In this document: positions 7,243 to 14,954 of the stretch, piece after piece
How the letters are laid out: the number at the start of each line of letters is the position of its first letter
Position numbering within the stretch: the first letter of the stretch is position 1
NCBI GenBank assembly: GCA_005883295.1
Contig: VAWV01000055.1
Coordinates: forward strand, 1-19,624
Source of the DNA: Actinomycetota bacterium
GTDB taxonomy: Bacteria > Actinomycetota > Thermoleophilia > Solirubrobacterales > Thermoleophilaceae
Reading direction: 5' to 3'
Length of the DNA stretch: 19,624 nucleotides
Made by a program: the position numbers and the translations under genes
Notes under the pieces: model-generated
The model's input: only the letters and a program-made list of their open reading frames with translations
What the model was told of the DNA's origin: nothing
The model's database searches: none

Positions 7243-8643
7243 ATGGCGGCGCGCCTCGACCTCCGCGGCCGGGCCGGGCAGCTGGCGGTTGCCGCGGTGG
7301 CCGTGCTGCTGGGCATGGCGGCCGGGATCGACCCCAGGATCGCCGTGGCGGCCGCGATCGGGCTCGCGTTCGTCGTGCTCGTCATGGCCGACCTCACCAT
7401 CGGCCTGTGCCTGTTCGCCGTGATCGCCTTCCTCGACGTGCTCCCGCATCTCGGCGGGTCGGTCGTGAGCTTCACGAAGATCGTCGGATTCCTGCTGGCG
7501 ATCTCGTGGCTCGCGAAGGTCTCCTCGAGCGACGACTCGCGCAACGACTTCCTGGCTGCGCACCCGACGTTCTCGTACGTGCTCGTGCTGTTCATCGGCT
7601 GGGCCGCTGTGAGCCTCACCTGGGCCGAGAAGCCCGGGGTGGGAGCCACTCCGCTCCTGCGCTACGCGCTCAACCTGATCCTGTTCCTGATCGCGTACAC
7701 GGCGGTGCGCACGCCGCGGCACCTGGTGTGGACGCTGGGCGCCTACGTAGCCGGCTCCGCAGCGGCTGCGGGGTACGGCCTGCTCAACCCGCCGCAGAAC
7801 GTGGCGTACTACGACGTCACCCGCGTGAGCGGCACGATCGGCGACCCCAACGAGCTCGCGGCAGTGCTCGTAGGCGGCACGGTGCTGGCCGCCGGCCTGG
7901 CGGCGACCCTGAAACGCTGGCCCATGCTGCGGCTCGCTGCGGGCGCCGCAGCCGCGCTGTGCGCGGGCGGGATCTTCCTCAGCCTCTCGCGTGGCGGGCT
8001 GGTCGCGCTCGCGTTCTCGCTCGTGGCGGCGGTCGTGGTGGCCGGTCGGCGCTGGCGCGGCCAGGCCGTCGCGCTCGCGGTGGTCATCGCCGCCGCCGGG
8101 TTCGTCTACTTCGGCTTCTACGCGAGCTCCGGCGCCGCGTCACGCGTGACCAGCTTCGGGAGCGGGACCGGCCGGACCGACATCTGGACCGTCGGATGGC
8201 GCATGGTGCAGGCCCACCCGGGCACGGGCGTCGGCGTCGGGAACTACCAGACCTCCGCGGTCCACTACCTGCTTCAACCGGGTGTGATCCTGCGCCCGGA
8301 GTTCATCGTCGACACGCCGAAGGTGGCGCACAACACCTACCTCCAGGTGCTCGCGGAGCTCGGGGTTCCGGGCATCGCGATGTTCCTCGCGATCATCGGC
8401 TTCTCGCTGCTCTGCATCCTGCGTGCGGCGCGGATCTTCGAGCGGCTCGGCGACCCACCCATGGAGCTCCTGTCGCGCGCGCTGCTAGTGGCCCTGTGCG
8501 GCGTCCTGGCAGCCGACTTCTTCATCTCCGAGGAGTTCAGCAAGCAGCTGTGGCTGCTCCTGGGCCTCGGCCCGGCGCTGCTCGGGATAGCGACGACCGC
8601 GAAGCGCCGGGTCAGCCAGCAAGATCCCTCAGCCGCCGCCTGA
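7243..8643 (+). CDS. O-antigen ligase/polymerase family membrane protein (Wzy-like)
   Basis: This 466-residue protein has about ten to twelve predicted membrane helices and the Wzy_C signature. That includes FLSLSRGG (R250 in the SRG motif), GTGRTDIW (R311), the large outer loop with HPGTGVGVGNYQ (325-336) and AHNTYLQVLAELGVPG (362-377). Family members join undecaprenyl-linked repeats, or ligate glycans, on the outer face of the membrane, with loop Arg and His residues in catalysis. It follows the Wzc-like gene by 15 bases, so regulator and polymerase are likely one operon. The 3' end overlaps the convergent GNAT gene by 32 bases. A second, broken member of the family lies at 17249-19227. Polymerase is favoured over ligase because no lipid A or teichoic acid genes are near. 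Confidence 0.9.
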   Translation: MAARLDLRGRAGQLAVAAVAVLLGMAAGIDPRIAVAAAIGLAFVVLVMADLTIGLCLFAVIAFLDVLPHLGGSVVSFTKIVGFLLAISWLAKVSSSDDSRNDFLAAHPTFSYVLVLFIGWAAVSLTWAEKPGVGATPLLRYALNLILFLIAYTAVRTPRHLVWTLGAYVAGSAAAAGYGLLNPPQNVAYYDVTRVSGTIGDPNELAAVLVGGTVLAAGLAATLKRWPMLRLAAGAAAALCAGGIFLSLSRGGLVALAFSLVAAVVVAGRRWRGQAVALAVVIAAAGFVYFGFYASSGAASRVTSFGSGTGRTDIWTVGWRMVQAHPGTGVGVGNYQTSAVHYLLQPGVILRPEFIVDTPKVAHNTYLQVLAELGVPGIAMFLAIIGFSLLCILRAARIFERLGDPPMELLSRALLVALCGVLAADFFISEEFSKQLWLLLGLGPALLGIATTAKRRVSQQDPSAAA

Positions 8644-9673
8644 TCCCCGCCGGCATGCGCGCCGCCGCGCTCGTCGCGGCACGGGCCGCCCTGCCGCGCG
8701 CCCCGCGCGCCAGCACAACGGTCTCGAGGCCGTGGTCCGCGGTCGCGAAGCGGTCCTTGTAGGCCTCACCCCCGAGGAGCAGGCGGTACTCGGTGACCCC
8801 GTCGTCGAGCGCCGCCCTCACGGTGTGCGCCATCAGGACGAATCCGACGGCGTCCCGCTCGAGCGCGGGGTCGCGGCCCGCCTGGTAGTACCACTCGATC
8901 CCCCCGAAGCGGTAGCCGAGCCACGCCGCCGCCACGCGGCCGTCGAGCTCCAGTAGCCAGAGCCGCAGCCAGCCGCGTTCCAGCGCGGCGGCCGCGAAGT
9001 CGCGATGGAACGCATCCCGCGGTGGCCGGAACGCGCGGGAGTCCTCCCCCCAGCGGGCGTGGTGAAGCCGCATCAGCGTGTCGAAGTCGGCCGGCAGCCG
9101 CTCCGGGTCGTCGACCAGCCGGTAACGCAGGTCGTACGAGCTTGCGAGCTTGCGCTCGCGCCTTCGCGCCTGCTCGCGGAAGTTGCGGGACCGCGAGCGG
9201 AGGAACTCCTCCCAGTCGCGCCCCTCGGTTATGAGCGCCGGGCTGGGCTTGCGATCCAGGACCGGTCCTCCGAGCAGAGCGGGCCACCCCTGCTCGCCTG
9301 GGAGGCGGTCGGCGATCATCGCCTGCCATCCGGCCAGCCCGTCGCTCAGCTCGGCCAGGAGGCCGCGCGCCGCGTGGTCGCGGTCCTCCGGGGCGCACAC
9401 CGGCGCCAGCTGGTCCGCGGGACCGTGGCCCACGAAGCGGACCACGCGCAGCGGCCGCTCGGCGGCCAGGTAGAGCGGGAGGATGGCCGAGATGCGGCCG
9501 TCGGGCGCGCGGCAGCGACGCAGCAGCAGCTCGCGGTCGCCGCCGAGGTGACGCCACCAGGCGCTCGCCCACTCCCAGGTCGAGAACGGGCTGCCGGCCG
9601 CGTCCGCCAGCCGCGTCCAGTCGTCGCGGGCGGCCTCGAGGTCGGCGACCGGCTCGACGATCGGATCGCTCAC
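8612..9673 (-). CDS. GNAT-fold acyltransferase of the FemAB/CelD (BcsL) type
   Basis: Read from the GTG at 9673 this is 353 residues. The GTG has GGGGGG six bases upstream and overlaps the preceding GT4 stop codon by 3 bases (GTGA). The frame is open further upstream, but only as a shadow of the GT4 gene. The layout is the double-GNAT architecture of polysaccharide-cluster acyltransferases. It has SPFSTWEWASAWW (28-40), SRNFREQARRRERKL (162-176), FxxLMRLHHARWG (197-209), GRVAAAWLGYRFGGIEWYYQAGRDP (245-269) and a C-terminal LLLGGEAYKDRFA (298-310), the usual end motif. It probably transfers an acyl or aminoacyl group to the glycan or its lipid-linked precursor in the cytoplasm. It is translationally coupled to the GT4 gene, so it likely acts on the sugar added by that enzyme. 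The donor is unknown. Confidence 0.85.
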   Translation of the reverse strand: MSDPIVEPVADLEAARDDWTRLADAAGSPFSTWEWASAWWRHLGGDRELLLRRCRAPDGRISAILPLYLAAERPLRVVRFVGHGPADQLAPVCAPEDRDHAARGLLAELSDGLAGWQAMIADRLPGEQGWPALLGGPVLDRKPSPALITEGRDWEEFLRSRSRNFREQARRRERKLASSYDLRYRLVDDPERLPADFDTLMRLHHARWGEDSRAFRPPRDAFHRDFAAAALERGWLRLWLLELDGRVAAAWLGYRFGGIEWYYQAGRDPALERDAVGFVLMAHTVRAALDDGVTEYRLLLGGEAYKDRFATADHGLETVVLARGARGRAARAATSAAARMPAGIRRRLRDLAG

Positions 9674-10839
9674 GGGCGACCCCCCGCCGCCGCCAGCCGC
9701 TCGTAGAGGTCCCCCAGCGCGCGGACGGTGCCGTTCAGGTCGAACTCCGCGCGGCGCCGTTCGCGGGCCCTCGCGCCCAGCTCGGCCGCGCGGTCCCGGT
9801 CGCGAAGGAGCTCCCCGATCGCCGCCGCCAGGCCGTCCGGGTCGCCGGGCTCCACCATGAGGCCGTGTACGCCGTCCTCGATCAGGTCGGGAACCCCCCC
9901 CACGCGGGTCGCCACGATCGGCAGTCCGGCGTCCATGTACTCCATCATCGCCAGCGGGCTGCCCTCGAACCACGACGACGAGACCGCCACGTCGAACGCC
10001 GCCAGCAGGTCGGGCACGTCCGAGCGCCGGCCGAGCAGCGTCACCTGGCCTGCCACCCCGAGCTCGGCGGCGAGCGCCTCGAGCCGCGCCCGCTCCGGCC
10101 CCTCTCCGGCGATGACGACGCGCAGCCGGGGAACCGACCGCGCGGCGACGGCCGTAGCCCGGATCAGGAGCTCGAGGCCCTTCTGCGGCCGCAGCACGGC
10201 CACCGCGCCCACGAGCGGCGCGCCAGGCTCGATCCCGAGCTCGCGGCGCACGCGTTCGCCGTCGCCGGCCGGCACGGGGTCGATCCCGTTCGGCACGAAC
10301 GTCACCGCGTCAGCGCGGATGTGCTCGATCTCGATCATCCGCCGCTGGTCCTCGCGCGACACCGCTATGAAGGCCGCGCTCCGCCGCGCGATCAGCTCGC
10401 GGTCGAGGAAGCGCCGCACGGGCTGGCCCTCGTACGACCAGGTGTGCTCGTGGGCCACGAGCACGGGGACGCGTCCCAGCGGCGCCAGCAGCGCGCCCCA
10501 GACGTTGGAGCCGAACTTGTGCGTGTGGAGGACGTCGATCCGCTCGCGGCGCAGGGTTCGGACGAGCGGGCCCCACGACCACACCGCCGCCGGCGATCGC
10601 CTGCCCAGCCCGAACGCCATGACGCCTGCCTCGCGCAGCTCATCCGCTGCCCGCCGCGCCGCCTCGTCCTGCGGACCGCGCTCGCCCCAGCGGCTCGCGC
10701 AGTACCAGCGGTCGAAGCGCGCGGGGTCGAGCCGCTTCGCGACCTCCATGGCCAGGCGCTCGCCGCCACCGGATGTTCCGAGACGGTCGACCAGCGTGAG
10801 CACCCGCAGCCGCCGCTCTGTCTCCCGGCCGTCCGGCAC
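9670..10839 (-). CDS. Glycosyltransferase family 4 (GT-B fold)
   Basis: Read from the GTG at 10839 this is 389 residues. Much longer in-frame readings exist, but they run antisense through the epimerase gene. The N-terminal half has RVLTLVDRLGTSGGGERLA (12-30), with the glycine-rich acceptor loop, and VLHTHKFGSNVWG (103-115). The C-terminal half has VPNGIDPVP (182-190), VAVLRPQKGLELLI (213-226), AGEGPER (244-250) and the E-x7-E motif (E292, E300 in EGSPLAMME), followed by VATRVGGVPDLIEDG. It is a retaining transferase using an NDP-sugar. It is first in a two-gene operon with the GNAT protein and is divergent from the epimerase, with only 27 bases between start codons. No good TANNNT box is seen on this strand in that gap. 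Confidence 0.92.
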   Translation of the reverse strand: MPDGRETERRLRVLTLVDRLGTSGGGERLAMEVAKRLDPARFDRWYCASRWGERGPQDEAARRAADELREAGVMAFGLGRRSPAAVWSWGPLVRTLRRERIDVLHTHKFGSNVWGALLAPLGRVPVLVAHEHTWSYEGQPVRRFLDRELIARRSAAFIAVSREDQRRMIEIEHIRADAVTFVPNGIDPVPAGDGERVRRELGIEPGAPLVGAVAVLRPQKGLELLIRATAVAARSVPRLRVVIAGEGPERARLEALAAELGVAGQVTLLGRRSDVPDLLAAFDVAVSSSWFEGSPLAMMEYMDAGLPIVATRVGGVPDLIEDGVHGLMVEPGDPDGLAAAIGELLRDRDRAAELGARARERRRAEFDLNGTVRALGDLYERLAAAGGRP

Positions 10840-10846
10840 CGCTCTA

Positions 10847-10852
10847 TAGCCT
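10847..10852 (+). promoter_or_regulatory. Candidate -10 box TAGCCT for the epimerase-deacetylase operon
   Basis: TAGCCT fits TANNNT and ends 14 bases before the GTG at 10867. It overlaps a CTATAG palindrome (10845-10850) in the middle of the 27-base divergent gap, so polymerases serving the two operons would compete for the same DNA. The -35 would fall inside the GT4 coding sequence and is not obvious. Confidence 0.3.
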
Positions 10853-10866
10853 GCCTGATCGAAACC

Positions 10867-11868
10867 GTGAGCGCAGAGACGGCCGATCCGTGCGGGCCCT
10901 CCAACCCGGGCCGCTACCGGAACCTCGCGGAGCGGTTCCTGTCCCGCTCGTTCCGGCTCGGACGGGGGCGGCACGTGGACCGGGGCGGGGTCCGCGGCTA
11001 TCCAATCGACTTCAGAAGCAAGGCGGACCGGCCGACCGTGCTGCCGGGGTTCCTGGATCAGCCCGGCCGCTACCTGTGGGTCGCCCACGCGCAGCGCGGC
11101 CTGGGGTGCTTCGAGCGCTGGCTGGACGGCGAGGGCGAGCAGTGGCTCGGGGGCGCCCAGCGCGCCGCCGACGTGCTCGTGGAGCACCAGGCCCAGGGCG
11201 GCGTCCACGACGGCGGCTGGGTCCAGCTCCGGCCATATCCGCACACCTATGCCCTCGACCCGCCCTGGGTCTCGGCGATGGCCCAGGGGGAGGGGGCAAG
11301 CCTGCTGGTCCGGCTCCACGCCGAAACGGGCGACGAGCGCTATTCCGAGGCCGCGCAGCGCGCGCTGCGCCTGATGACCGTGCCGAGCGCGGAGGGCGGC
11401 GCGTCGGCGCCGCTGGCCGGGATCCCGTTCCCTGAGGAGTACCCGACCCAGCCGGCGTCGTTCGTGCTGAACGGGGCGATCTTCGCCATGTGGGGCCATC
11501 GCGACGTGGGGCTGGCGCTCGGCGACCAGGCGGCGCTTCACGCGTTTGACGACGCCGTGGGCGCCCTCGCGGCCAGCATCGAGCGCTGGGACACCGGCAG
11601 CTGGTCCCGCTACGACCTCTTCCCGCACCGCGTGACGAACGTGGCCAGCAACGCCTACCACGAGCTCCACGTGTCCCAGCTCGAGGCCATGGACGAGCTC
11701 GTGCCCCGCCCGGAGCTGCGGGCCGCGGCGGAGCGCTTCGCGGGCTACGCGGCGTCGCCGGTCCGGCGGGCGGGCGCCTTCGGGCGCAAGGCGCTGTTCC
11801 GCATGGCCGAGCCGCGAAGCCCGCGCCTCGCACGTCTCCTGCCCTGGGCCACCGAGGTCTCCAGATGA
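10867..11868 (+). CDS. D-glucuronyl C5-epimerase C-terminal domain protein (heparosan epimerase-like)
   Basis: Read from GTG 10867 this is 333 residues. Residues 125-280 match the glucuronyl C5-epimerase C-terminal domain (GLCE_C). The matches are YPHTYALDPPWVSAMAQGEG (124-143), an alpha/alpha-barrel repeat, PEEYPTQPASFVLNGAIFAM (189-208), WDTGSWSRYDL (241-251) and NAYHELHVSQLEAM (262-275). Human GLCE has the equivalent EEYPT.PSSFVLNGF, YDTGS...YDL and DYH..HINQL blocks, and the catalytic Glu and Tyr residues reported for that enzyme lie in them. Such enzymes turn glucuronic into iduronic acid within a polymer. There is no signal peptide or membrane helix, so a cytoplasmic action on lipid-linked repeats is possible. 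The stop overlaps the deacetylase ATG (ATGA). The domain call is strong; substrate is unproven. Confidence 0.85.
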   Translation: MSAETADPCGPSNPGRYRNLAERFLSRSFRLGRGRHVDRGGVRGYPIDFRSKADRPTVLPGFLDQPGRYLWVAHAQRGLGCFERWLDGEGEQWLGGAQRAADVLVEHQAQGGVHDGGWVQLRPYPHTYALDPPWVSAMAQGEGASLLVRLHAETGDERYSEAAQRALRLMTVPSAEGGASAPLAGIPFPEEYPTQPASFVLNGAIFAMWGHRDVGLALGDQAALHAFDDAVGALAASIERWDTGSWSRYDLFPHRVTNVASNAYHELHVSQLEAMDELVPRPELRAAAERFAGYAASPVRRAGAFGRKALFRMAEPRSPRLARLLPWATEVSR

Positions 11869-12644
11869 GCGACGTGCTGGTGCTCTGCTACCACGCCGTG
11901 AGCCCGAGCTGGCCCGCGCCCATGTCGATCGCGCCGGACGCCTTCGAGCGGCAGCTCCGCTTCCTCGTGCGCCGCGGGTACCGTGCGGCCACGGTCGCCG
12001 AGGCGCTGTCGGATCCGCCAGCGCCGAGGACCGTCGCCATCACCTTCGACGACGCCTACCGCTCGGTCCTCGAGCTCGCTCGCCCGATTCTCGACCGGCT
12101 CGGCATGCCGGCCTCCGTGTACGTGCCCACCGCGTGGGCGGGCAGGGACGCTCCAATGAGCTGGCCGGGCATCGACCAGTGGGTCGGCGGCCCCCACGAG
12201 CACGAGCTCCGCTGCATGACGTGGGAGGAGCTCACGGGCCTTGCCGATCACGGCTGGGAGGTCGGCTCGCACACGCGCTCGCACCCGCGCCTGCCGGAGC
12301 TGGACGACGCGGCCCTGGACGGCGAGCTGGCCGGCTCGCGGACGGACTGCGAGTCTGGCCTGGGCCGCGAATGCCAGTCGTTGGCCTACCCGTATGGCGC
12401 GGTCGACCGGCGAGTCGTAGCGGCCGCACAACGGGCGGGCTACCGGCACGCGGTCACGCTGCCGCGCGGGCTGCACAGGCCGGAGCCGCTCCACTGGCCG
12501 CGCGTGGGCATCTACCACGTGGATGGCGAGGCCAGGTGGCGATGGCGCATGAAGATCTCGCCGCTGGCCAGGCGCATCCGCGCCTCGGGCCCCTGGGAGA
12601 GCGTCGACGGCGTTAGGCGCCGGCTGGTAGGCGCAGAGGGCTAG
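11865..12644 (+). CDS. Polysaccharide deacetylase, NodB domain (carbohydrate esterase 4)
   Basis: This 259-residue protein carries the CE4 motifs in order: an early CYHAV (8-12), TFDD (60-63, with the catalytic-base and metal-binding Asp pair), SHTRSH (135-140, metal His136 and His140) and LAYPYG (173-178). CE4 enzymes remove N- or O-acetyl groups from sugars using a divalent metal. There is no signal peptide, which is notable because many EPS deacetylases are exported. Its ATG overlaps the epimerase stop (ATGA), implying translational coupling and a shared substrate. Its own stop shares a CTAG with the stop of the convergent beta-helix gene. N-deacetylation of a GlcNAc-type residue is the likely role, by family analogy. 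Confidence 0.92.
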   Translation: MSDVLVLCYHAVSPSWPAPMSIAPDAFERQLRFLVRRGYRAATVAEALSDPPAPRTVAITFDDAYRSVLELARPILDRLGMPASVYVPTAWAGRDAPMSWPGIDQWVGGPHEHELRCMTWEELTGLADHGWEVGSHTRSHPRLPELDDAALDGELAGSRTDCESGLGRECQSLAYPYGAVDRRVVAAAQRAGYRHAVTLPRGLHRPEPLHWPRVGIYHVDGEARWRWRMKISPLARRIRASGPWESVDGVRRRLVGAEG

Positions 12645-14053
12645 CGCCGGTAGCCGGCCGGGACCGCCCGAGACCGGCCCAAGCCCGGGACCACGATGCG
12701 GACCATCGTGACGGCCGCGTCGCCCAGTCTCGGCCTCGCGGCGCGGACCCCGAAGCGGAAGCGCCGGTGGAGCCTGTGGGTGCCGACCCGCTGCCAGCGG
12801 CCGAAGCGGCGGACCTGGACGTAGCCGACGTGCGCGCCGCCCGCACCGCGGATGCGGCCGGCGACCCGGAGCCGCCAGCGCCGGTGGTGGCGGTAGTGCC
12901 CGAAGGTGGCCTGCGTGACCGTCACGGTGGTGGTCGAGCCGCCGGACGTGGTCGGGGGCGGGACCTCCTGCTTGTCCGGCCGGAAGTCGGGCTGGGCCGG
13001 GACCGACGCCCCGGCGAGCACGCCCGCGCACGGGCTGTCGGCCGCGAGGCGGAAGTCCTTGCCGCCGCGATCCACGTAGTGGGGATCGACATTCAGGTTG
13101 TCCTGGATCTGGAAGCCGTAGGCGCTCCCGAATGCGCCCCCGGCGCCGCCATGGACGCAGTTGTTGCGTGCCACGTTGCCGGTGCCCACGATGTCCGGGT
13201 ACCAGGACTCGACGTCGTGGCGGATGGTCGAGTTCGTGATCACGTTGTTCTCGACCACGTTGTCGTTCGAGGCGCTGCCGCCGGCACCGGAGAAGATCAC
13301 GCCCTCGCCGTTGCCGTCGATCACGTTGCCCTTGATGAGCGTCCCCTGGGCGTCCGGGTAGAGCTGGACCCCGCGGTCGGCGTTGTCGAAGATCACGTTG
13401 TCCAGGACCTTGGTGTTGTCCGAGTAGGCCAGGTAGATGCCGTGGTCGTGGTTGCTCGAGGGGATGCGCCCGCAGTCGTGGATCCGGTTCCGCTGGATCA
13501 CGTCGCCCACGGCGCGCCCGTAGCCGGCGGCGCCGAGGTTGAAGCAGATGGCGGTGTGCCGGTTGGTCACGTCGTTGTCCTGGAAGACGATGTGGTCGCC
13601 GTCGACGGTCGGGCTGGGAAGGCGCGTGCAGGTGGACCCGGCGCTGCAGGTGGGCGAGTCGTGCCCGTCGAGGTTGAGCTGCTCGATCGTTACGTAGTTC
13701 GAGCGGTCCGGGACGTACAGGCGGCCGGAGATCGTGGCCCGCTCGCCGTCGTAGCTCTTGACGACCACGCGCGACGAGTCGCTCGAGCCGCCGTGGTTGA
13801 TCGTCACGTTCTCGCTGTAGGTGCCCTGGCGGAGGCACCCCACGTCGCCGGATCCGAGCGAATCGACGAGCCGCTGGGCCGTGGCGAAGGGGGCGCTCTC
13901 CGTGCCCGCTGCGGAGTCGGAGCCGCCGGGCGCGGCGACGCGCGTGCAGGACGGATCGGAGGCCGACGAGGTACTTGCGCCGGCGCCCGCCAGCGCGGCG
14001 GCGGAGAGGGCGGCGAGGGTGGCGATGCGGCGGACGGAGGGGACGCGCTGCAT
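12641..14053 (-). CDS. Secreted right-handed parallel beta-helix protein (possible polysaccharide lyase or epimerase)
   Basis: This 470-residue protein begins with a signal peptide: VRRIATLAALSAAALAGAGA, cleaved around residue 27-32. Residues 35-80 resemble the DUF1565/NosD entry (SAPFATAQRLVDSLGSGDVGC). Residues 95-325 are a run of beta-helix coils with repeated N-x-I/V turns, such as VFQDNDVTN, VIQRNRIHD, VLDNVIFDN, LIKGNVIDGNG, VVENNVITN and NVARNNCV. A coil-closing DPHYVDRGGKDFRLAADSPC follows at 323-342. Residues 343-375 are a Pro/Thr linker. Residues 376-470 are a beta-rich, strongly basic domain (HYRHHRRWRLRVAGR, VQVRRFGRWQRV) that could bind an anionic glycan. Parallel beta-helix folds in EPS loci are often lyases, hydrolases or mannuronan-type epimerases. 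No catalytic set could be fixed by eye. Confidence 0.85.
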   Translation of the reverse strand: MQRVPSVRRIATLAALSAAALAGAGASTSSASDPSCTRVAAPGGSDSAAGTESAPFATAQRLVDSLGSGDVGCLRQGTYSENVTINHGGSSDSSRVVVKSYDGERATISGRLYVPDRSNYVTIEQLNLDGHDSPTCSAGSTCTRLPSPTVDGDHIVFQDNDVTNRHTAICFNLGAAGYGRAVGDVIQRNRIHDCGRIPSSNHDHGIYLAYSDNTKVLDNVIFDNADRGVQLYPDAQGTLIKGNVIDGNGEGVIFSGAGGSASNDNVVENNVITNSTIRHDVESWYPDIVGTGNVARNNCVHGGAGGAFGSAYGFQIQDNLNVDPHYVDRGGKDFRLAADSPCAGVLAGASVPAQPDFRPDKQEVPPPTTSGGSTTTVTVTQATFGHYRHHRRWRLRVAGRIRGAGGAHVGYVQVRRFGRWQRVGTHRLHRRFRFGVRAARPRLGDAAVTMVRIVVPGLGRSRAVPAGYRR

Positions 14054-14129
14054 GCGGGTCCATCGGGCGCGCGGCGCAAGGTCCCCACCGTTATCCGGGC
14101 TTGTTACGACAAATGTCCAGAGCGGTCCA

Positions 14130-14149
14130 GGGGCTCCCGCGGAAGCCCC
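14130..14149 (-). terminator. GC-rich hairpin after the CpsB-type gene, possible terminator
   Basis: GGGGCT at 14130-14135 pairs with AGCCCC at 14144-14149 around an 8-base loop. It begins 12 bases past the CpsB stop on the minus strand and lies before the beta-helix gene. No T-tract follows, so it is at best a weak or Rho-assisted terminator. It could separate the wbaP-cpsB operon from the beta-helix gene. Confidence 0.3.
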
Positions 14150-14161
14150 GCGAGCCTGGCT

Positions 14162-14941
14162 CTAACCCTGTCTGGAGACCCGCGCAGCGGGCGGCCGGAC
14201 CAGGCGGCGCCAGCGCGACGCTGGCGGGCGCGGGGGCGGATCCGGCATGCGCGGCAGCGGCTTGCCCGTGAGGATCGCCACCGGCGCCGTGACCGTGAAC
14301 CAGGTGGCCTGTCCGCGGATGCCCGGCACGTCCTCCTCGGCGGACTCGAAGCCCTTCAGGAGGTCGGGCGGGCGGTGCAGGTGGTCATGCGCGTCCGAGG
14401 CCACGTCGTGCACCAGGCCGTCGTAGAGCAGCTCGAGCGAGAACTTCCGGACCGTCGACCCGAAGCGTCCCGCCAGCGAGGCGGCCGTGATCGAGCAGAG
14501 CAGCCCGCCGTTCACCAGCCGCGCGAGCCGGGTGGGGTCGCGCTGGAAGATCGGGCAGCGCTCGGGGTGTGCGAGCACGGGCCGCAGGCCGCGCGCCTGG
14601 ATGCCCCACAGGATCCCCTCGAGGTCGATGTCGATCGAGCGGTAGCCGAGGCAGAGCGCGCGCAGGGTCTCGTCGTCGAGCTCCGCGGCCTTCTGGAGCG
14701 CCACCTCGGCACCGGCGAGCACCCGGAGCTCCACGTTCTCGGCGGCGAGCGCCGTGTTCAGCTCGCGCACGGCGGCCTCGATCTCGGCCGGCTCGTTGGG
14801 GTGGTCCGAGCGCACGTGCGGGGTGGCGACCATCACGACGATGCCGGCCTCCTCGGCGGCGCGGGCCATCGCGACGCTGAAGTCGAGGTTCACGGGCCCG
14901 TCGTCGAGCCCGGGAAGGATGTGGCAGTGGAGGTCGATCAC
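14162..14941 (-). CDS. CpsB/CapC/YwqE-type protein-tyrosine phosphatase (PHP domain)
   Basis: This 259-residue protein starts with a GTG and the PHP signature DLHCHILPGLDDGP (H5, H7, D13-D14). ATPH (H42), GAEV (E79), LAHPER (H125) and ASDAH (D183, H185) follow; these are the metal-binding positions of CpsB-type manganese phosphatases. They dephosphorylate the tyrosine tail of Wzc/CpsD kinases, here presumably the YYY tail of the Wzc-like protein. One oddity is the interval between LCLG (96-99) and HPER, which is about ten residues shorter than I expect, so a loop that usually follows the VELP-like strand is missing. The C-terminal 30 residues are a Pro/Arg tail. The gene follows the sugar-phosphate transferase by 13 bases in one operon. 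The family call is firm; activity is not proven. Confidence 0.88.
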   Translation of the reverse strand: MIDLHCHILPGLDDGPVNLDFSVAMARAAEEAGIVVMVATPHVRSDHPNEPAEIEAAVRELNTALAAENVELRVLAGAEVALQKAAELDDETLRALCLGYRSIDIDLEGILWGIQARGLRPVLAHPERCPIFQRDPTRLARLVNGGLLCSITAASLAGRFGSTVRKFSLELLYDGLVHDVASDAHDHLHRPPDLLKGFESAEEDVPGIRGQATWFTVTAPVAILTGKPLPRMPDPPPRPPASRWRRLVRPPAARVSRQG

Positions 14942-14954
14942 CGGGGCGCCGGGC

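Noticed and set aside
5413..7722. 769-codon open frame on the minus strand
   Set aside because: It runs antisense to the Wzc-like and Wzy-like genes, is rich in Arg/Gly/Glu/His with no domain text, and is an expected by-product of high GC in the third codon position.
9674..9973. N-terminal extension of the GNAT gene up to 9973
   Set aside because: Arg/Gly/Pro-rich shadow of the GT4 gene; the GTG at 9673 has a good ribosome site and family-like start.
9865..10866. N-terminal extension of the epimerase gene
   Set aside because: It is antisense to the GT4 gene, with no domain text before the GTG at 10867.
10840..11670. N-terminal extension of the GT4 gene up to 11670
   Set aside because: It is antisense to the epimerase gene, and GT4 proteins begin where the GTG at 10839 places the first strand.
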